From positions 7,501 to 71,500 of the forward strand of contig NZ_FOMS01000009.1 in NCBI RefSeq assembly GCF_900112685.1: a stretch of 64,000 nt of DNA, read 5' to 3'. The stretch's first letter is position 1. Every line of letters begins with the position of its first letter. A program made the translations under genes and the position numbers. Source of the DNA: Roseivivax sediminis. Its GTDB lineage: Bacteria; Pseudomonadota; Alphaproteobacteria; Rhodobacterales; Rhodobacteraceae. The notes under the pieces were generated by a model. The model worked only from the letters and a program-made list of their open reading frames with translations. It was not told where the DNA came from and made no database searches. Shown here one piece after another: positions 41,750-50,008 of the stretch.

Positions 41750-42318
41750 CAGCCTGCCTCCACGCGCGTGGTGCGCGGCAGGGCCGCCAGACGGTCCCCC
41801 GCGCAGAAGAAAAAATCGAGCCCGAGCGGGAAGCGCGCGGCATTGGCGCGGAACGCCTCCGTCTCGGGCAGGGAAAGCCGCGCCTCGGTGGCGATGCCCG
41901 GCCCGGTGAGCCGCGAGCCCCGCGCCTCCAGCGCGCCGCATTCGACGATCAGCGTGGCGGAGCGGTCGGGATATTCGGATTCGCCCTGCGGATAGGCGCC
42001 AAGCGGTCCGAGCGCCTGCCATGTGCCAAGCGCGAACTGCGCCGCGCCCGGCGCGACCAGAGGCGCCCCGAGGTGGAAGGCCACCCAGGCGCGGATGTCG
42101 GCGGTGTCGTGGTCCCCCGCGAGGTGCAGCGGCGTGCCGGCATCGCAGAGCGTCAGCAGCAGCGTCGCGGCCGCGGGTGACAGCGGCGCCGGCCCGGACC
42201 CGCCGGAGGCGCGGTGGATCGTGCCGGGCCGGGCGAGCGCGTCGAGCGAGGCGCGGAACGCCTCGGCCGCGGCGCGGGCCGGATCGGCGAAGCCGCCGGA
42301 CAGGGCATCCTGCGTCAT
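41749..42318 (-). CDS. phnH: PhnH, C-P lyase core subunit
   Basis: 189 residues, PLP-transferase-like fold without PLP. GGFADPARAAAEAFRASLDALARPG (as adjoining blocks) at the start and LPRTTRVE at the end are conserved PhnH features. It is structural in the PhnG2H2I2J2 core. It starts with ATG overlapping the phnG stop by one base. Confidence 0.94.
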   Translation of the reverse strand: MTQDALSGGFADPARAAAEAFRASLDALARPGTIHRASGGSGPAPLSPAAATLLLTLCDAGTPLHLAGDHDTADIRAWVAFHLGAPLVAPGAAQFALGTWQALGPLGAYPQGESEYPDRSATLIVECGALEARGSRLTGPGIATEARLSLPETEAFRANAARFPLGLDFFFCAGDRLAALPRTTRVEAG

Positions 42319-42782
42319 CAATCCTCTCCCCGCGCCATGGTGAAGAAATCGACCCGCGTCGCCGCCGCCTTCGCCGCACGGTCCCGATGCGCGGCCGTTT
42401 CCGCAGCATCGAGCGGATCCAGCACGGCCGAACGCAGCTCCGCCGCGCGCTCGCCCTGCATCAGCGCGTCGACCAGCGCCGCGGTCCTGGCATGCGCCCG
42501 GTCGCGGCCCTGCACGTAAGCATGACCCACGGTACCGTCGGTCAGGCGCAGCGCGCAGCGCGTGACGGTCATCTCGCCGAGGTTGAAGGGGGCGCCTGTG
42601 CCGCCCATTTGGCCGCGAACCATCACCCCGCCGGTCTGCGGCACGCGCAGCCATTCGGCCTCCGGCAGCGGCGGATCGAGCGCCTCCACCCGCGCCGCCA
42701 GCGCTTCGGGCGCGGCACGGGCCAGAAGCCCCATCCAGCCCCGGCGCGATTCTGTCGCCTCTGCTTCGCTGTCCTGTGCCAT
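42318..42782 (-). CDS. phnG: PhnG, C-P lyase core subunit
   Basis: 154 residues, with RRGWMGLLARA, GGVMVRGQMGGTGAPFNLGE (conserved core) and VQGRDRAHA. PhnG is part of the core that forms the ribose phosphonate. First gene of the operon; ATGs at 42788 and 42782 are both possible and I prefer the second. The upstream gap to the divergent phnF holds paired repeats that may be the PhnF operator. Confidence 0.93.
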   Translation of the reverse strand: MAQDSEAEATESRRGWMGLLARAAPEALAARVEALDPPLPEAEWLRVPQTGGVMVRGQMGGTGAPFNLGEMTVTRCALRLTDGTVGHAYVQGRDRAHARTAALVDALMQGERAAELRSAVLDPLDAAETAAHRDRAAKAAATRVDFFTMARGED

Positions 42783-42796
42783 CGTCATCTCGACAT

Positions 42797-42836
42797 CTTG
42801 TCCACTTGTCGCGATTACTATACAACTAGACAACTA
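42797..42836. promoter_or_regulatory. Candidate PhnF operator between phnG and phnF
   Basis: Two CTTGTC repeats (42797-42802, 42805-42810) face two ACAACTA repeats (42822-42828, 42830-42836), each pair with an 8-base period, so the block is an inverted arrangement of direct repeats. It is AT-rich and contains ATTACTATAC, compatible with an overlapping promoter. Placement between the divergent phnF and phnG genes supports an operator role. Confidence 0.5.
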
Positions 42837-42912
42837 ATTACGCCGAAGCCGCCCGGCGCACAAGACCACGCGTCGTGAAGTTTTGATGACGCCCTCAGCC
42901 GGAGACATCCGC

Positions 42913-43620
42913 ATGCCCCGAAACCCGGTCTGGAAAGCCATCGCGAAGACGCTCGAGACCGAGATCGCGGAGAGGCTCTATCCCCCCGGCGCGCGCTTGC
43001 CGACCGAAGCCGCGCTGTCGGATCGCTTCGGCGTCAACCGCCACACCGTGCGCCGCGCGCTCTCGGATCTGTCGGAGCGCGGCCTCGTGCGGTCGCGTCG
43101 CGGCGCCGGGGTCTTCGTCGATATCGTGCCCACGGACTACGCGCTCGGCCGCCGCGTGCGCTTTCACCAGAACCTGCGCGCCGCGGGGCACCTGCCGGAA
43201 AAGCGCGTGCTGCGGATCGAGACCCGGCCGGCGCGGCGGGCCGAGGCCGAGGCGCTGGACCTCGACCGGGAGTCGGAGGTCGTGGTCTACGAGGGCCTGT
43301 CGCTGTCGGACGGAATCGCCATCGCCCATTTCGAGAGCGTCTTCCCCGCCGCGCGCCTGCCCGGTCTCGCCGCGGCCCTCGCCGAGACGGCGTCCGTCAC
43401 CGAGGCGCTGGCCCGCGCCGGCGTGGCCGACTACGTGCGCGCCGAGACCCGGATCAGCGCCGAGCGGGCGAGCGCGACTCAGGCGCTGCATCTGGGGCTC
43501 CGAGACGGCGAGCCGGTCCTGTGCACGATCAGCCGCAACGAGACGCCCGAAGGCATGCCGGTGGAGCGCGGCACGACATGGTTCGCGGGCGACCGTGTGG
43601 CGCTGGTGCATGCGGGGTGA
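42913..43620 (+). CDS. phnF: PhnF, GntR-family repressor of phosphonate genes
   Basis: 235 residues: an N-terminal winged helix (about 1-70, RLPTEAALSDRFGVNRHTVRRALSDL in blocks) and a C-terminal UTRA ligand domain (about 85-235). The HutC-subfamily layout and its position divergent from phnG identify PhnF. The start at 42913 has GGAG 8 bases upstream; an ATG at 42886 would add nine residues. A repeat copy follows the stop. Confidence 0.93.
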   Translation: MPRNPVWKAIAKTLETEIAERLYPPGARLPTEAALSDRFGVNRHTVRRALSDLSERGLVRSRRGAGVFVDIVPTDYALGRRVRFHQNLRAAGHLPEKRVLRIETRPARRAEAEALDLDRESEVVVYEGLSLSDGIAIAHFESVFPAARLPGLAAALAETASVTEALARAGVADYVRAETRISAERASATQALHLGLRDGEPVLCTISRNETPEGMPVERGTTWFAGDRVALVHAG

Positions 43621-43640
43621 GATGTGCGCGCGCTTGGTGC

Positions 43641-43700
43641 GCGAGGGAGCGAGGGGCCAGCCCCTCGCGCTCCCCGGGATATTTGTGGGCAGATGAAAGC
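43641..43700 (+). repeat. Dispersed intergenic repeat, copy D
   Basis: Hairpin GGGAGCGAGGGG-CCAG-CCCCTCGCGCTCCC followed by CGGGATATTTGTGGGCAGATGAAAG (adjoining blocks). It is 20 bases after the phnF stop in the same direction and could end that transcript. Confidence 0.7.
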
Positions 43701-43748
43701 CGGGGGCGCGCTCCTGACTGGCGTGGGACGCGAGGGTGACAGGTGACG

Positions 43749-44363
43749 TTATTCGTAGCGCTCGAGGAAGGCTTCGGCGGAGAGGGCGCGGAAATCGGGG
43801 AGGCGGGCGCGCAGGGTGGCATGGTCCCAGTCCCACCAGGCGAGCGCGCGCATCCGGTCCGCGACCGGTTCGGGCAGGCGTCGGCGCATCGGGCGGGCGG
43901 GTATGCCTGCGGCGATTTCGTAGGGGGCGATGTCGCGGGTTACGACCGCGCCGGCGGCGACCACGGCGCCGTCGCCCACCGTGACCTCGGGGCGGACGAT
44001 GGCGTTGTGGCCGATCCACGTGTCGTGGCCGATGGTCGCGATCCGGGCGCGGCGGCGCGCGAAGAAATCCGGATCGGCCTCCGCATCGTCCCAGTAATCG
44101 CCGGAGCGATAGAGGAAATGGTGCAGCGAGGCGCGCTCCATCGGGTGATCGGTCGGGCCGATGCGGGCGAAGCTGGCGATGTTGGCGAACTTGCCGATAT
44201 GCGCGTTGGCGATGTCGGCGTAGCGGTCGCAATAGGAATAATCGCCGATCCGCGCATGCGCGATGCGGCTGCCGCGTCCGATCTCGCAATAGCGGCCGAA
44301 GGTGGTTTCGGTGATCTCGCACTCGGGGTGCAGATACGGCGCGTCCGGAGAAAGGCGGGGCAT
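43749..44363 (-). CDS. Hexapeptide-repeat acetyltransferase of phosphonate operon
   Basis: 204 residues with left-handed beta-helix hexapeptide repeats (ITETTFGRYCEIGRGSRIAHARIG region) and the CatB-type acetyl-CoA site IGHDTWIGHNAIV, GDGAVVAAGAVVTRD. The family is found in phn clusters and probably N-acetylates aminoalkylphosphonates or a related amine. It starts directly after phnE2 (no gap), so it is in the phnCDE transcript. The exact substrate is unproven. Confidence 0.85.
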   Translation of the reverse strand: MPRLSPDAPYLHPECEITETTFGRYCEIGRGSRIAHARIGDYSYCDRYADIANAHIGKFANIASFARIGPTDHPMERASLHHFLYRSGDYWDDAEADPDFFARRRARIATIGHDTWIGHNAIVRPEVTVGDGAVVAAGAVVTRDIAPYEIAAGIPARPMRRRLPEPVADRMRALAWWDWDHATLRARLPDFRALSAEAFLERYE

Positions 44364-45695
44364 CTACTCGCCCCGGATGAGCTTGTTTCGCAGCCAGGAC
44401 GACGCGCTGTCCATGAACATCACCATCAGGATGATGAGCACGATGTAATAGGTCACCTCTTCCCAGTCCTTCTGGGTGATGATCGCCTGCGTCAGCAGAA
44501 GCCCGATGCCGCCGCCGGTGATCGCGCCGATGATCGTGGCCGAGCGGGTGTTCGATTCCAGCATGTAGAGCGCCTGGCTGAGGAAGACCGGGATCACCTG
44601 CGGGATCACGCCGAAGCGGTAGCGCTGGAGTTTCTTCGCGCCGGTCGACTGCACGCCCTCGATCTGCTTGCTGTCGACGTTCTCCAGCGTCTCGGAGAAG
44701 AGCTTGCCGAAAGTGCCGGTGTCGGTGAGCAGGATCGCCAGCGCGCCGGTCAGCGGGCCGGGCCCGAAGGCGCGGCTGAGCACGATGGTCCAGATCAGGC
44801 CGTCGACCCCGCGCACGAAGTCGAAGATCCGCCGCACGCCGAAGCGTGCCGCCCAGAGGCGCGAGAAATTCCTGGCCGCGACGAAGGCCAGCGGCAGCGC
44901 GATGAGCGCCGCGCCGGCGGTGCCGAGGAAGGCCATGAGGATCGTCTCGAAGATCGCCCAGGCGACGTCCTTGTGGCGCCACATGGCGTTGTTCCAGAAG
45001 TCCGACACCGCGCCGGCGATGTTGGTGCGCTCGGAGTCGATGCGCTCTCCGAAGGCGATGCTCCAGAAAGAGTGGCCGTGATACGGGCTGTCCAGGGTGA
45101 AGAAGAACAGCTCCCACCCGGTGAAGTAGCGGAACACCTCGGTCCGGTTGTTGGTGAGCGACACGCGCCCCGCCTCGGTGGTGATGTTCAGACGCGACGA
45201 GGATAGGGAGACGTGATCGGGCAGGGCCTCTCCGATGTCGGTGACGACCTCGCGATCCTCGATCCGGGCCTCGATATCGGCGCGCGGATCGCCCTCGGGG
45301 AAGTCGTAGACAAGCGCGTTGCCGGGCAGGAAGCGCACCTCGTGCCCGCGCGGCAGCGTCACCACGGTCTCTTCGCCCAGGGCGACCCATTCGGGCGCGG
45401 TGCCTTCGGGGTAGTCGCCCTTGCGCTCCCCCTCGATCGACACCGAGACGTCGCCGGAGCGGTTGTCGCGCGTCACGTGGGTCTTGTAGCTGTAGGCGTC
45501 GCGGATCAGCGTGCGGCCGTTCTCGAGGTCCGCGCGCTGCGCGAGGCCGGGGATGTCGAAGGCGAAGAAGATGTAGACGAGGTATGCGAGCACCACGCCC
45601 GGCACGAGAAAGGCCATCAGCCGCTTGCGGGACAGAAGCGCCTCGGCGGCGGCGTAGCGGGCGTGGCTTGCAGTGCCTTGCATCACGTCGCTCAC
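44364..45695 (-). CDS. phnE: PhnE2, phosphonate ABC permease with large periplasmic insertion
   Basis: 443 residues, longer than the usual 260-280. The first helix (about 25-45) is followed by about 170 residues of soluble sequence before the transporter core, which has the EAA-like loop LENVDSKQIEGVQSTGAKK. The GTG start at 45695 overlaps the phnE1 stop (GTGA) and has GGGAGGG 7-8 bases upstream; an ATG at 45683 is possible. Long PhnE variants are known in some alphaproteobacteria. It pairs with PhnE1 to form the membrane channel for PhnC and PhnD. Confidence 0.9.
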   Translation of the reverse strand: MSDVMQGTASHARYAAAEALLSRKRLMAFLVPGVVLAYLVYIFFAFDIPGLAQRADLENGRTLIRDAYSYKTHVTRDNRSGDVSVSIEGERKGDYPEGTAPEWVALGEETVVTLPRGHEVRFLPGNALVYDFPEGDPRADIEARIEDREVVTDIGEALPDHVSLSSSRLNITTEAGRVSLTNNRTEVFRYFTGWELFFFTLDSPYHGHSFWSIAFGERIDSERTNIAGAVSDFWNNAMWRHKDVAWAIFETILMAFLGTAGAALIALPLAFVAARNFSRLWAARFGVRRIFDFVRGVDGLIWTIVLSRAFGPGPLTGALAILLTDTGTFGKLFSETLENVDSKQIEGVQSTGAKKLQRYRFGVIPQVIPVFLSQALYMLESNTRSATIIGAITGGGIGLLLTQAIITQKDWEEVTYYIVLIILMVMFMDSASSWLRNKLIRGE

Positions 45696-46546
45696 AGCAC
45701 GGCCCTCCCGTGGGTCAGTCGGTTCCTCACCGCGCTCGACAGCTGGTCGAAGACGACGATGGTCAGGAACAGCAGGATGAAGATCGCCGCGGCCTCGTCG
45801 AACTTGCCCTGCCCCCAGGACATCGTGTTCTTCAGCTCGTAGCCGATGCCGCCGGCCCCGACGAAGCCGAGGATGGCGGAGGCGCGCACGTTGATCTCGA
45901 ACCGCAGAAGCGCGTAGCTCAGCCAGTTGGGTGCGACCTGCGGCACGACGCCGAGCCACATACGCTGCATCCAGCTGGCGCCGACGGAGGACAGGCCCTC
46001 CACCGGCTTGAGGTCGGCGTTCTCGTTGACCTCGGAGAAGAGCTTGCCGAGCGCGCCGATGGTGTGGAAGGCGATGGCGATCATCGCCGGCACCGGCCCG
46101 CCGCCGAGCACGAAGATGAGGATGAGCGCGATCACGATCTCGGGGATCGCGCGGCAGAGGTCCATGAAGCGGCGGAAGACAGGAATGGGGCGCGGAAACC
46201 GCGCAAGGCCCCGCGTCGACAGGAGCGACACAAAAATCGCGAGGACGCCCCCCGCGAGCGTCGAGACCGCGGCGATGTTCACCGTCTCCAGAAGGGCCGG
46301 GAAATAGGTGACGAGGTGGGCCGGCAGCTCCGCCACCTTGGGCGCGGCGTCGGCCACGACGTCGGCCGGGAAGTCGAGCACCTGCGGCATTCCCTGAAGA
46401 AAGCCGCCGGCGTTGCGGTCATTCGCCAGAAGGAAGCCCGAGGCCAGAAGCAGCACGAAGATCGCCAGCACGATGCCGGAATAGAGCCGCTTTCGGCGCA
46501 GCATCTCGAAGTAGTGGGCGCGGAAATCGCTGTCGACGTAGGCCAT
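45692..46546 (-). CDS. phnE: PhnE1, phosphonate ABC permease
   Basis: 284 residues, about six membrane helices and the EAA loop ENADLKPVEGLSSVGASW. It is the shorter of two permeases and is separated from phnD by a strong hairpin. With PhnE2, PhnC and PhnD it imports phosphonates. Confidence 0.94.
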   Translation of the reverse strand: MAYVDSDFRAHYFEMLRRKRLYSGIVLAIFVLLLASGFLLANDRNAGGFLQGMPQVLDFPADVVADAAPKVAELPAHLVTYFPALLETVNIAAVSTLAGGVLAIFVSLLSTRGLARFPRPIPVFRRFMDLCRAIPEIVIALILIFVLGGGPVPAMIAIAFHTIGALGKLFSEVNENADLKPVEGLSSVGASWMQRMWLGVVPQVAPNWLSYALLRFEINVRASAILGFVGAGGIGYELKNTMSWGQGKFDEAAAIFILLFLTIVVFDQLSSAVRNRLTHGRAVL

Positions 46547-46565
46547 TGTGCCCCCGGAAAATGAT

Positions 46566-46593
46566 GGGCCCCGCCGCGTCTGCGGCAGGGCCC
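46566..46593 (-). terminator. Attenuator hairpin between phnD and phnE1
   Basis: Minus strand GGGCCCTGCCGC-AGAC-GCGGCGGGGCCC, 12-bp stem with a small mismatch, followed by ATCATTTTCC. Such hairpins after binding-protein genes usually stabilise or partially terminate the mRNA, giving more PhnD than permease. Confidence 0.65.
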
Positions 46594-46609
46594 GGATGGT
46601 GCGTCGCGC

Positions 46610-47515
46610 TCAGTTCGACTGCGACTTGCGCGCTTCGATGATCGACAGGTACGCGTCGTGATCGATCGGATCGAAGCCGAGGGTTTCGCCGGCGGCGATG
46701 TTGTAGGCGCAGTCCTGGTCGCGATCGTAAATGCCGTCGACGAGTTCGGTCATCGTGGCCTTGACCTCGTCGGGCAGCGCCTTGCGCAGCACGACCGGAC
46801 CTTCCGGGATCGGCTTGGAGCGCCAGATCTCCACCATGTCGTTCATGTCGACGAGGCCGGCGTCCACGGCCTTGCGCAGCGCGCCCGAGTTGTAGCCGTC
46901 GGCCCAGTCGCCCTGGCCGTCGGCCCAGGTCACGCCGGCGTCGATGTCGCCGTTGTTCACCGCGACGATGGTCTGCTCGTGACCGCCGGTAAAGACGACG
47001 TCCTGGAAGTAGTCGCCCGGCTCCATGGTGATCGCATCACCTTCCTGCGGGATCTCGATCGAAGGGATCAGGTAGCCCGAAGTGGAGTTGGGATCGCCGA
47101 AGCCGAAGACCTTGCCTTCCATGTCCTCGAGCGAGGCAATGTCGGCATCCTTCCGGGCGAAGCCGATGGAGTGGTAGCCGTAGGAGCCGTCGAGATTGAT
47201 CTTCACCAACACCGGCTCCACGGCCTCGGGGTCCGACAGGTAGGTCGCGGCGTAGGCCGACGCGCCGAGCCAGGCCATGTCGATGGTGCCGCCGAGAAGG
47301 CCCTGGATCACGCCGTTGTAGTCGGCCGGCGCGAAGAGCTTGACGTCGACCCCGAGCGCTTCCTCGGTGTAGTCGGCAAGGCACTGGTAGGAGTTCAGGC
47401 GATCCTGCGCGTTCTCGCCGCCGAGGATGCCGATGTTGAAGCCGTCGATCTCCTGCGCGAAGGCGGGCGCGGTCAGCGCGGTGGTCGCGAGCGCGGCTGC
47501 GATCAGTTTCTTCAT
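46610..47515 (-). CDS. phnD: PhnD, periplasmic phosphonate-binding protein
   Basis: 301 residues, Sec signal (about 1-20, ending AFA) and a PhnD/TauA-like binding fold: FNIGILGGENAQDR, VKLFAPADYNGVIQGLLGGTIDMAW and TSGYLIPS. It delivers phosphonate to PhnE1/E2. The ATG at 47515 begins the signal peptide (MKKLIAAAL). Confidence 0.96.
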   Translation of the reverse strand: MKKLIAAALATTALTAPAFAQEIDGFNIGILGGENAQDRLNSYQCLADYTEEALGVDVKLFAPADYNGVIQGLLGGTIDMAWLGASAYAATYLSDPEAVEPVLVKINLDGSYGYHSIGFARKDADIASLEDMEGKVFGFGDPNSTSGYLIPSIEIPQEGDAITMEPGDYFQDVVFTGGHEQTIVAVNNGDIDAGVTWADGQGDWADGYNSGALRKAVDAGLVDMNDMVEIWRSKPIPEGPVVLRKALPDEVKATMTELVDGIYDRDQDCAYNIAAGETLGFDPIDHDAYLSIIEARKSQSN

Positions 47516-47572
47516 GGTACTCTCCGTTGGTTGCCGGCCCTGTCCCGGGTACCGGTGTGGTGGAAACGGGTC

Positions 47573-48397
47573 TCAGACAGTCGCTTCGGCGTCGCGCAGG
47601 GCGGCCTCCGCGTAGGGCTCGCGTTCGCGGATCTCGGTCGAGGTCGCCTCCTCGGAGAAATCCGCGCCGGCGCCGTAGATGTCGCGCGCCGCGCCGGTGG
47701 TCAGCAGTTCCGGCGCGCCATCGAAGACGATGCGGCCCTTGCGCATGCCGATCACCCGGTCGCAGTAGCGCCGCGCGGTATCGAGCGTGTGGAGGTTGGC
47801 GATCACCATGCGGCCGTCCTCCTCGTGGATGCGGCGCAGCGCCTCCATCACCGTCTGCGCGTTCATCGGGTCGAGCGAGGCGATGGGCTCGTCCGCGAGG
47901 ATCATCTTCGGCTCCTGCATCAGCGCGCGGGCGATGGCGACGCGCTGTTGCTGGCCGCCCGACAGCGCCTCGGCGCGCTTGGCGGCGTGCTCGGCGATGC
48001 CGAGCCTCGCGAGGATGTCGATGGCGCGGTGGATGTCCTCGCGCGGGAAGAGGTTGAATATCGTCGCGAGCGTCGAGCGGCGGCCGAGCGTGCCGTGCAG
48101 CACGTTCGACACCACGTCGAGCCGTGGCACGAGGTTGAACTGCTGGAAGATCATCGCGCAGTCGGACTGCCAGTCGCGCCGCGCCTTGCCGCGCAGCGTG
48201 AGCACATCGCGGCCCTCGAACGCGACGCGCCCCTCGGTCGCGTCGGTCAGCCGGTTGATCATCCGCAGCATGGTCGATTTGCCGGCCCCGGACGCACCGA
48301 TGATGCCGATCATCCGCGGTTCGTCGACGGTGAAGCTGGCGGCGTCCACGGCGGTATTGGTGCCGAAGCGCTTTGTCAGGCCTTCGATTGCGAGCAT
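47573..48397 (-). CDS. phnC: PhnC, phosphonate ABC transporter ATPase
   Basis: 274 residues, Walker [10 protein letters not shown], signature [10 protein letters not shown], Walker B MILADEP and the PhnC-type [13 protein letters not shown] segment. First gene of the phnC-D-E1-E2-acetyltransferase operon. The start at 48397 has AGGGGGA; the frame is open upstream into the promoter. A three-unit Pho-box-like repeat lies 47-79 bases upstream. Confidence 0.95.
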   Translation of the reverse strand: MLAIEGLTKRFGTNTAVDAASFTVDEPRMIGIIGASGAGKSTMLRMINRLTDATEGRVAFEGRDVLTLRGKARRDWQSDCAMIFQQFNLVPRLDVVSNVLHGTLGRRSTLATIFNLFPREDIHRAIDILARLGIAEHAAKRAEALSGGQQQRVAIARALMQEPKMILADEPIASLDPMNAQTVMEALRRIHEEDGRMVIANLHTLDTARRYCDRVIGMRKGRIVFDGAPELLTTGAARDIYGAGADFSEEATSTEIREREPYAEAALRDAEATV

Positions 48398-48443
48398 GCG
48401 TCCCCCTGAATGCTGGGGGGCGTATGAGGGTCGCGGGCAACCT

Positions 48444-48476
48444 GTTCGTGACGGTTCCGTAAAAGTTCTGTAACGA
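48444..48476 (-). promoter_or_regulatory. Pho box (three 11-bp units) upstream of phnC
   Basis: Plus-strand units GTTCGTGACGG, TTCCGTAAAAG, TTCTGTAACGA in exact 11-base register; on the minus strand the 7-bp cores are CCGTCAC, CTTTTAC and TCGTTAC with GAA spacers. The 11-base period and C-GTCAC core fit a PhoB box. Confidence 0.65.
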
Positions 48477-48506
48477 TGACCGGCCGCGCGGCGCGGGTTG
48501 CTGGAA

Positions 48507-48566
48507 GAGGGAGCGAGGGCCGCCCCCTCGCGCTCCCCGGAGTTTATCCGGCCAGATGAAGAAGCG
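48507..48566 (+). repeat. Dispersed intergenic repeat, copy E
   Basis: GAGGGAGCGAGGG-CCGC-CCCTCGCGCTCC hairpin followed by CCGGAGTTTATCCGGCCAGATGAAGAAG (adjoining blocks). Unlike copies A-D it runs opposite to the flanking genes, which are both on the minus strand. Confidence 0.7.
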
Positions 48567-48593
48567 GGCCGGGGCATAAGGAGCGCGTTCTGG

Positions 48594-49745
48594 TCAGGCG
48601 GGCGCCAGAGTTTCCACGCAAAGGACCGTCGGCAGATGACGGGCGATCTCGGACCAGTTCTCGCCCTCGTCCGTCGAGGCGAAGACCGAGCCGCTGTTGG
48701 TGCCGAAATAGACCCCGGCCGGGGTGCCGCGATCTGTCGCCATCGCCTGCCGCAGCACGGTGAAGAAGCAGTCGCGCGCAGGCAGACCGTCCGTCATCGC
48801 CTGCCAGCTCTCGCCTCCGTCGCGCGAGCGCCAGACCGCCGCCGCGGAGCCCGGCGGATAGCGGCCGGCGCTGTCGCCGTTGAGCGGCAGAACCCAGAGC
48901 GTCTGCGGATCGTGCGGATGCACCGCAACGGGAAACCCGAAGGTAGAGGGCAGGCCCGCGGTGATGTCGTCCCAGCTGCGCCCGCCGTCGCGCGAGCGGA
49001 AGACACCGTGATGGTTCTGCTGGTAGATCAGGTCGCCCACGCCCGGTGCGCGGACCATGTTGTGCACGCAGAACCCGATCTGCTGCCCGTCGCCGCCCGC
49101 CGGATGGGCCGGCGCGGCCACGGCGTTCGACCGGCGGTTGCGGCGCTCCCAGCTTTCCGCACCGTCCTCGGAGGCGAAGACGCCGGCGGCGGAGATGCCC
49201 AGCCATATGCGCTCTGGCGCGTCCGGCGCGGACAGGATCGTGTGCAGGGTGAGGCCTGCTGCGCCCGGGTTCCAGCTTTCGCGCTCACGATGCTGCGCGA
49301 GACTCTCGACGAGTTCCCAGCTTTCGCCGTTGTCGGCACTGCGGAAGAGCTGCGCCGGCTTGCCCCCGGCATAGACGAGGTCGCCGACACGGGAGAGCGA
49401 CCAGATCGCCTCCACCACGCCGGTATGCGGCCCGGGCGGCGAGCTCATGAACCCCAGAGCCTGCGCGGTGTTTGGGTCCTCGCGCATCCAGGCGTCCATG
49501 CTGCCGTCGGAAAGCTTGGAGAGCGTCCAGCTGTCGCCGCCGTCGGCCGACCGCCAGACTCCGGCGCCCGACCATTCGCCGCCGCCGCCGGCCCAGAGCA
49601 CGCCGCTTCGCGGATCCCCGATCACGTGGTTGATCGCCCAGCCGTCGCAGAACGGGCCGCGCAGGCGCCAGTCCTGCCGGTCCGCGGTTCCGACGATCAG
49701 GAATGCCCCCTTGGTCGTTCCCACCAGTACCGTCACGTCGGTCAT
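48594..49745 (-). CDS. Asp-box (BNR/sialidase-like) beta-propeller protein
   Basis: 383 residues with six Asp-box motifs S/A-x-D-x-G-x-x-W: [54 protein letters not shown]. These mark a beta-propeller as in sialidases and photosynthesis assembly factors. No signal peptide is visible and the sialidase catalytic residues cannot be assigned, so it is likely cytoplasmic and of unknown function. The ATG at 49745 is the natural start ([15 protein letters not shown]). Confidence 0.82.
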   Translation of the reverse strand: MTDVTVLVGTTKGAFLIVGTADRQDWRLRGPFCDGWAINHVIGDPRSGVLWAGGGGEWSGAGVWRSADGGDSWTLSKLSDGSMDAWMREDPNTAQALGFMSSPPGPHTGVVEAIWSLSRVGDLVYAGGKPAQLFRSADNGESWELVESLAQHRERESWNPGAAGLTLHTILSAPDAPERIWLGISAAGVFASEDGAESWERRNRRSNAVAAPAHPAGGDGQQIGFCVHNMVRAPGVGDLIYQQNHHGVFRSRDGGRSWDDITAGLPSTFGFPVAVHPHDPQTLWVLPLNGDSAGRYPPGSAAAVWRSRDGGESWQAMTDGLPARDCFFTVLRQAMATDRGTPAGVYFGTNSGSVFASTDEGENWSEIARHLPTVLCVETLAPA

Positions 49746-50008
49746 CGCACCCGACCCCGCACCGCTTCGCCCGGAGGCAGAGTAACACGAATCCGGCCCG
49801 CGACGTGGCGATCCGTTCCGACCCGGCGCCAACCCGCCCAGGGTCCGGCCTGACCCGACAGGACCTTCCGATGCCAGATCGCGCCCCGGGCCTGCATCTT
49901 TTGCTGGACCTCACCGGCCCGCGGCCTCGCGCAGCCACCGAGCGGCTCTGCGCGCGCTGAGACGACCACCCTCTCGACGCGGGAGGCAATTCGCGCCATC
50001 ACCGCGGC

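Noticed and set aside
42895-45390. 831-residue minus-strand frame across phnE2, acetyltransferase and phnF
   Set aside because: Crosses the end of three real genes in a shifted frame and is made of Arg/His/Pro/Gly stretches; not coding.
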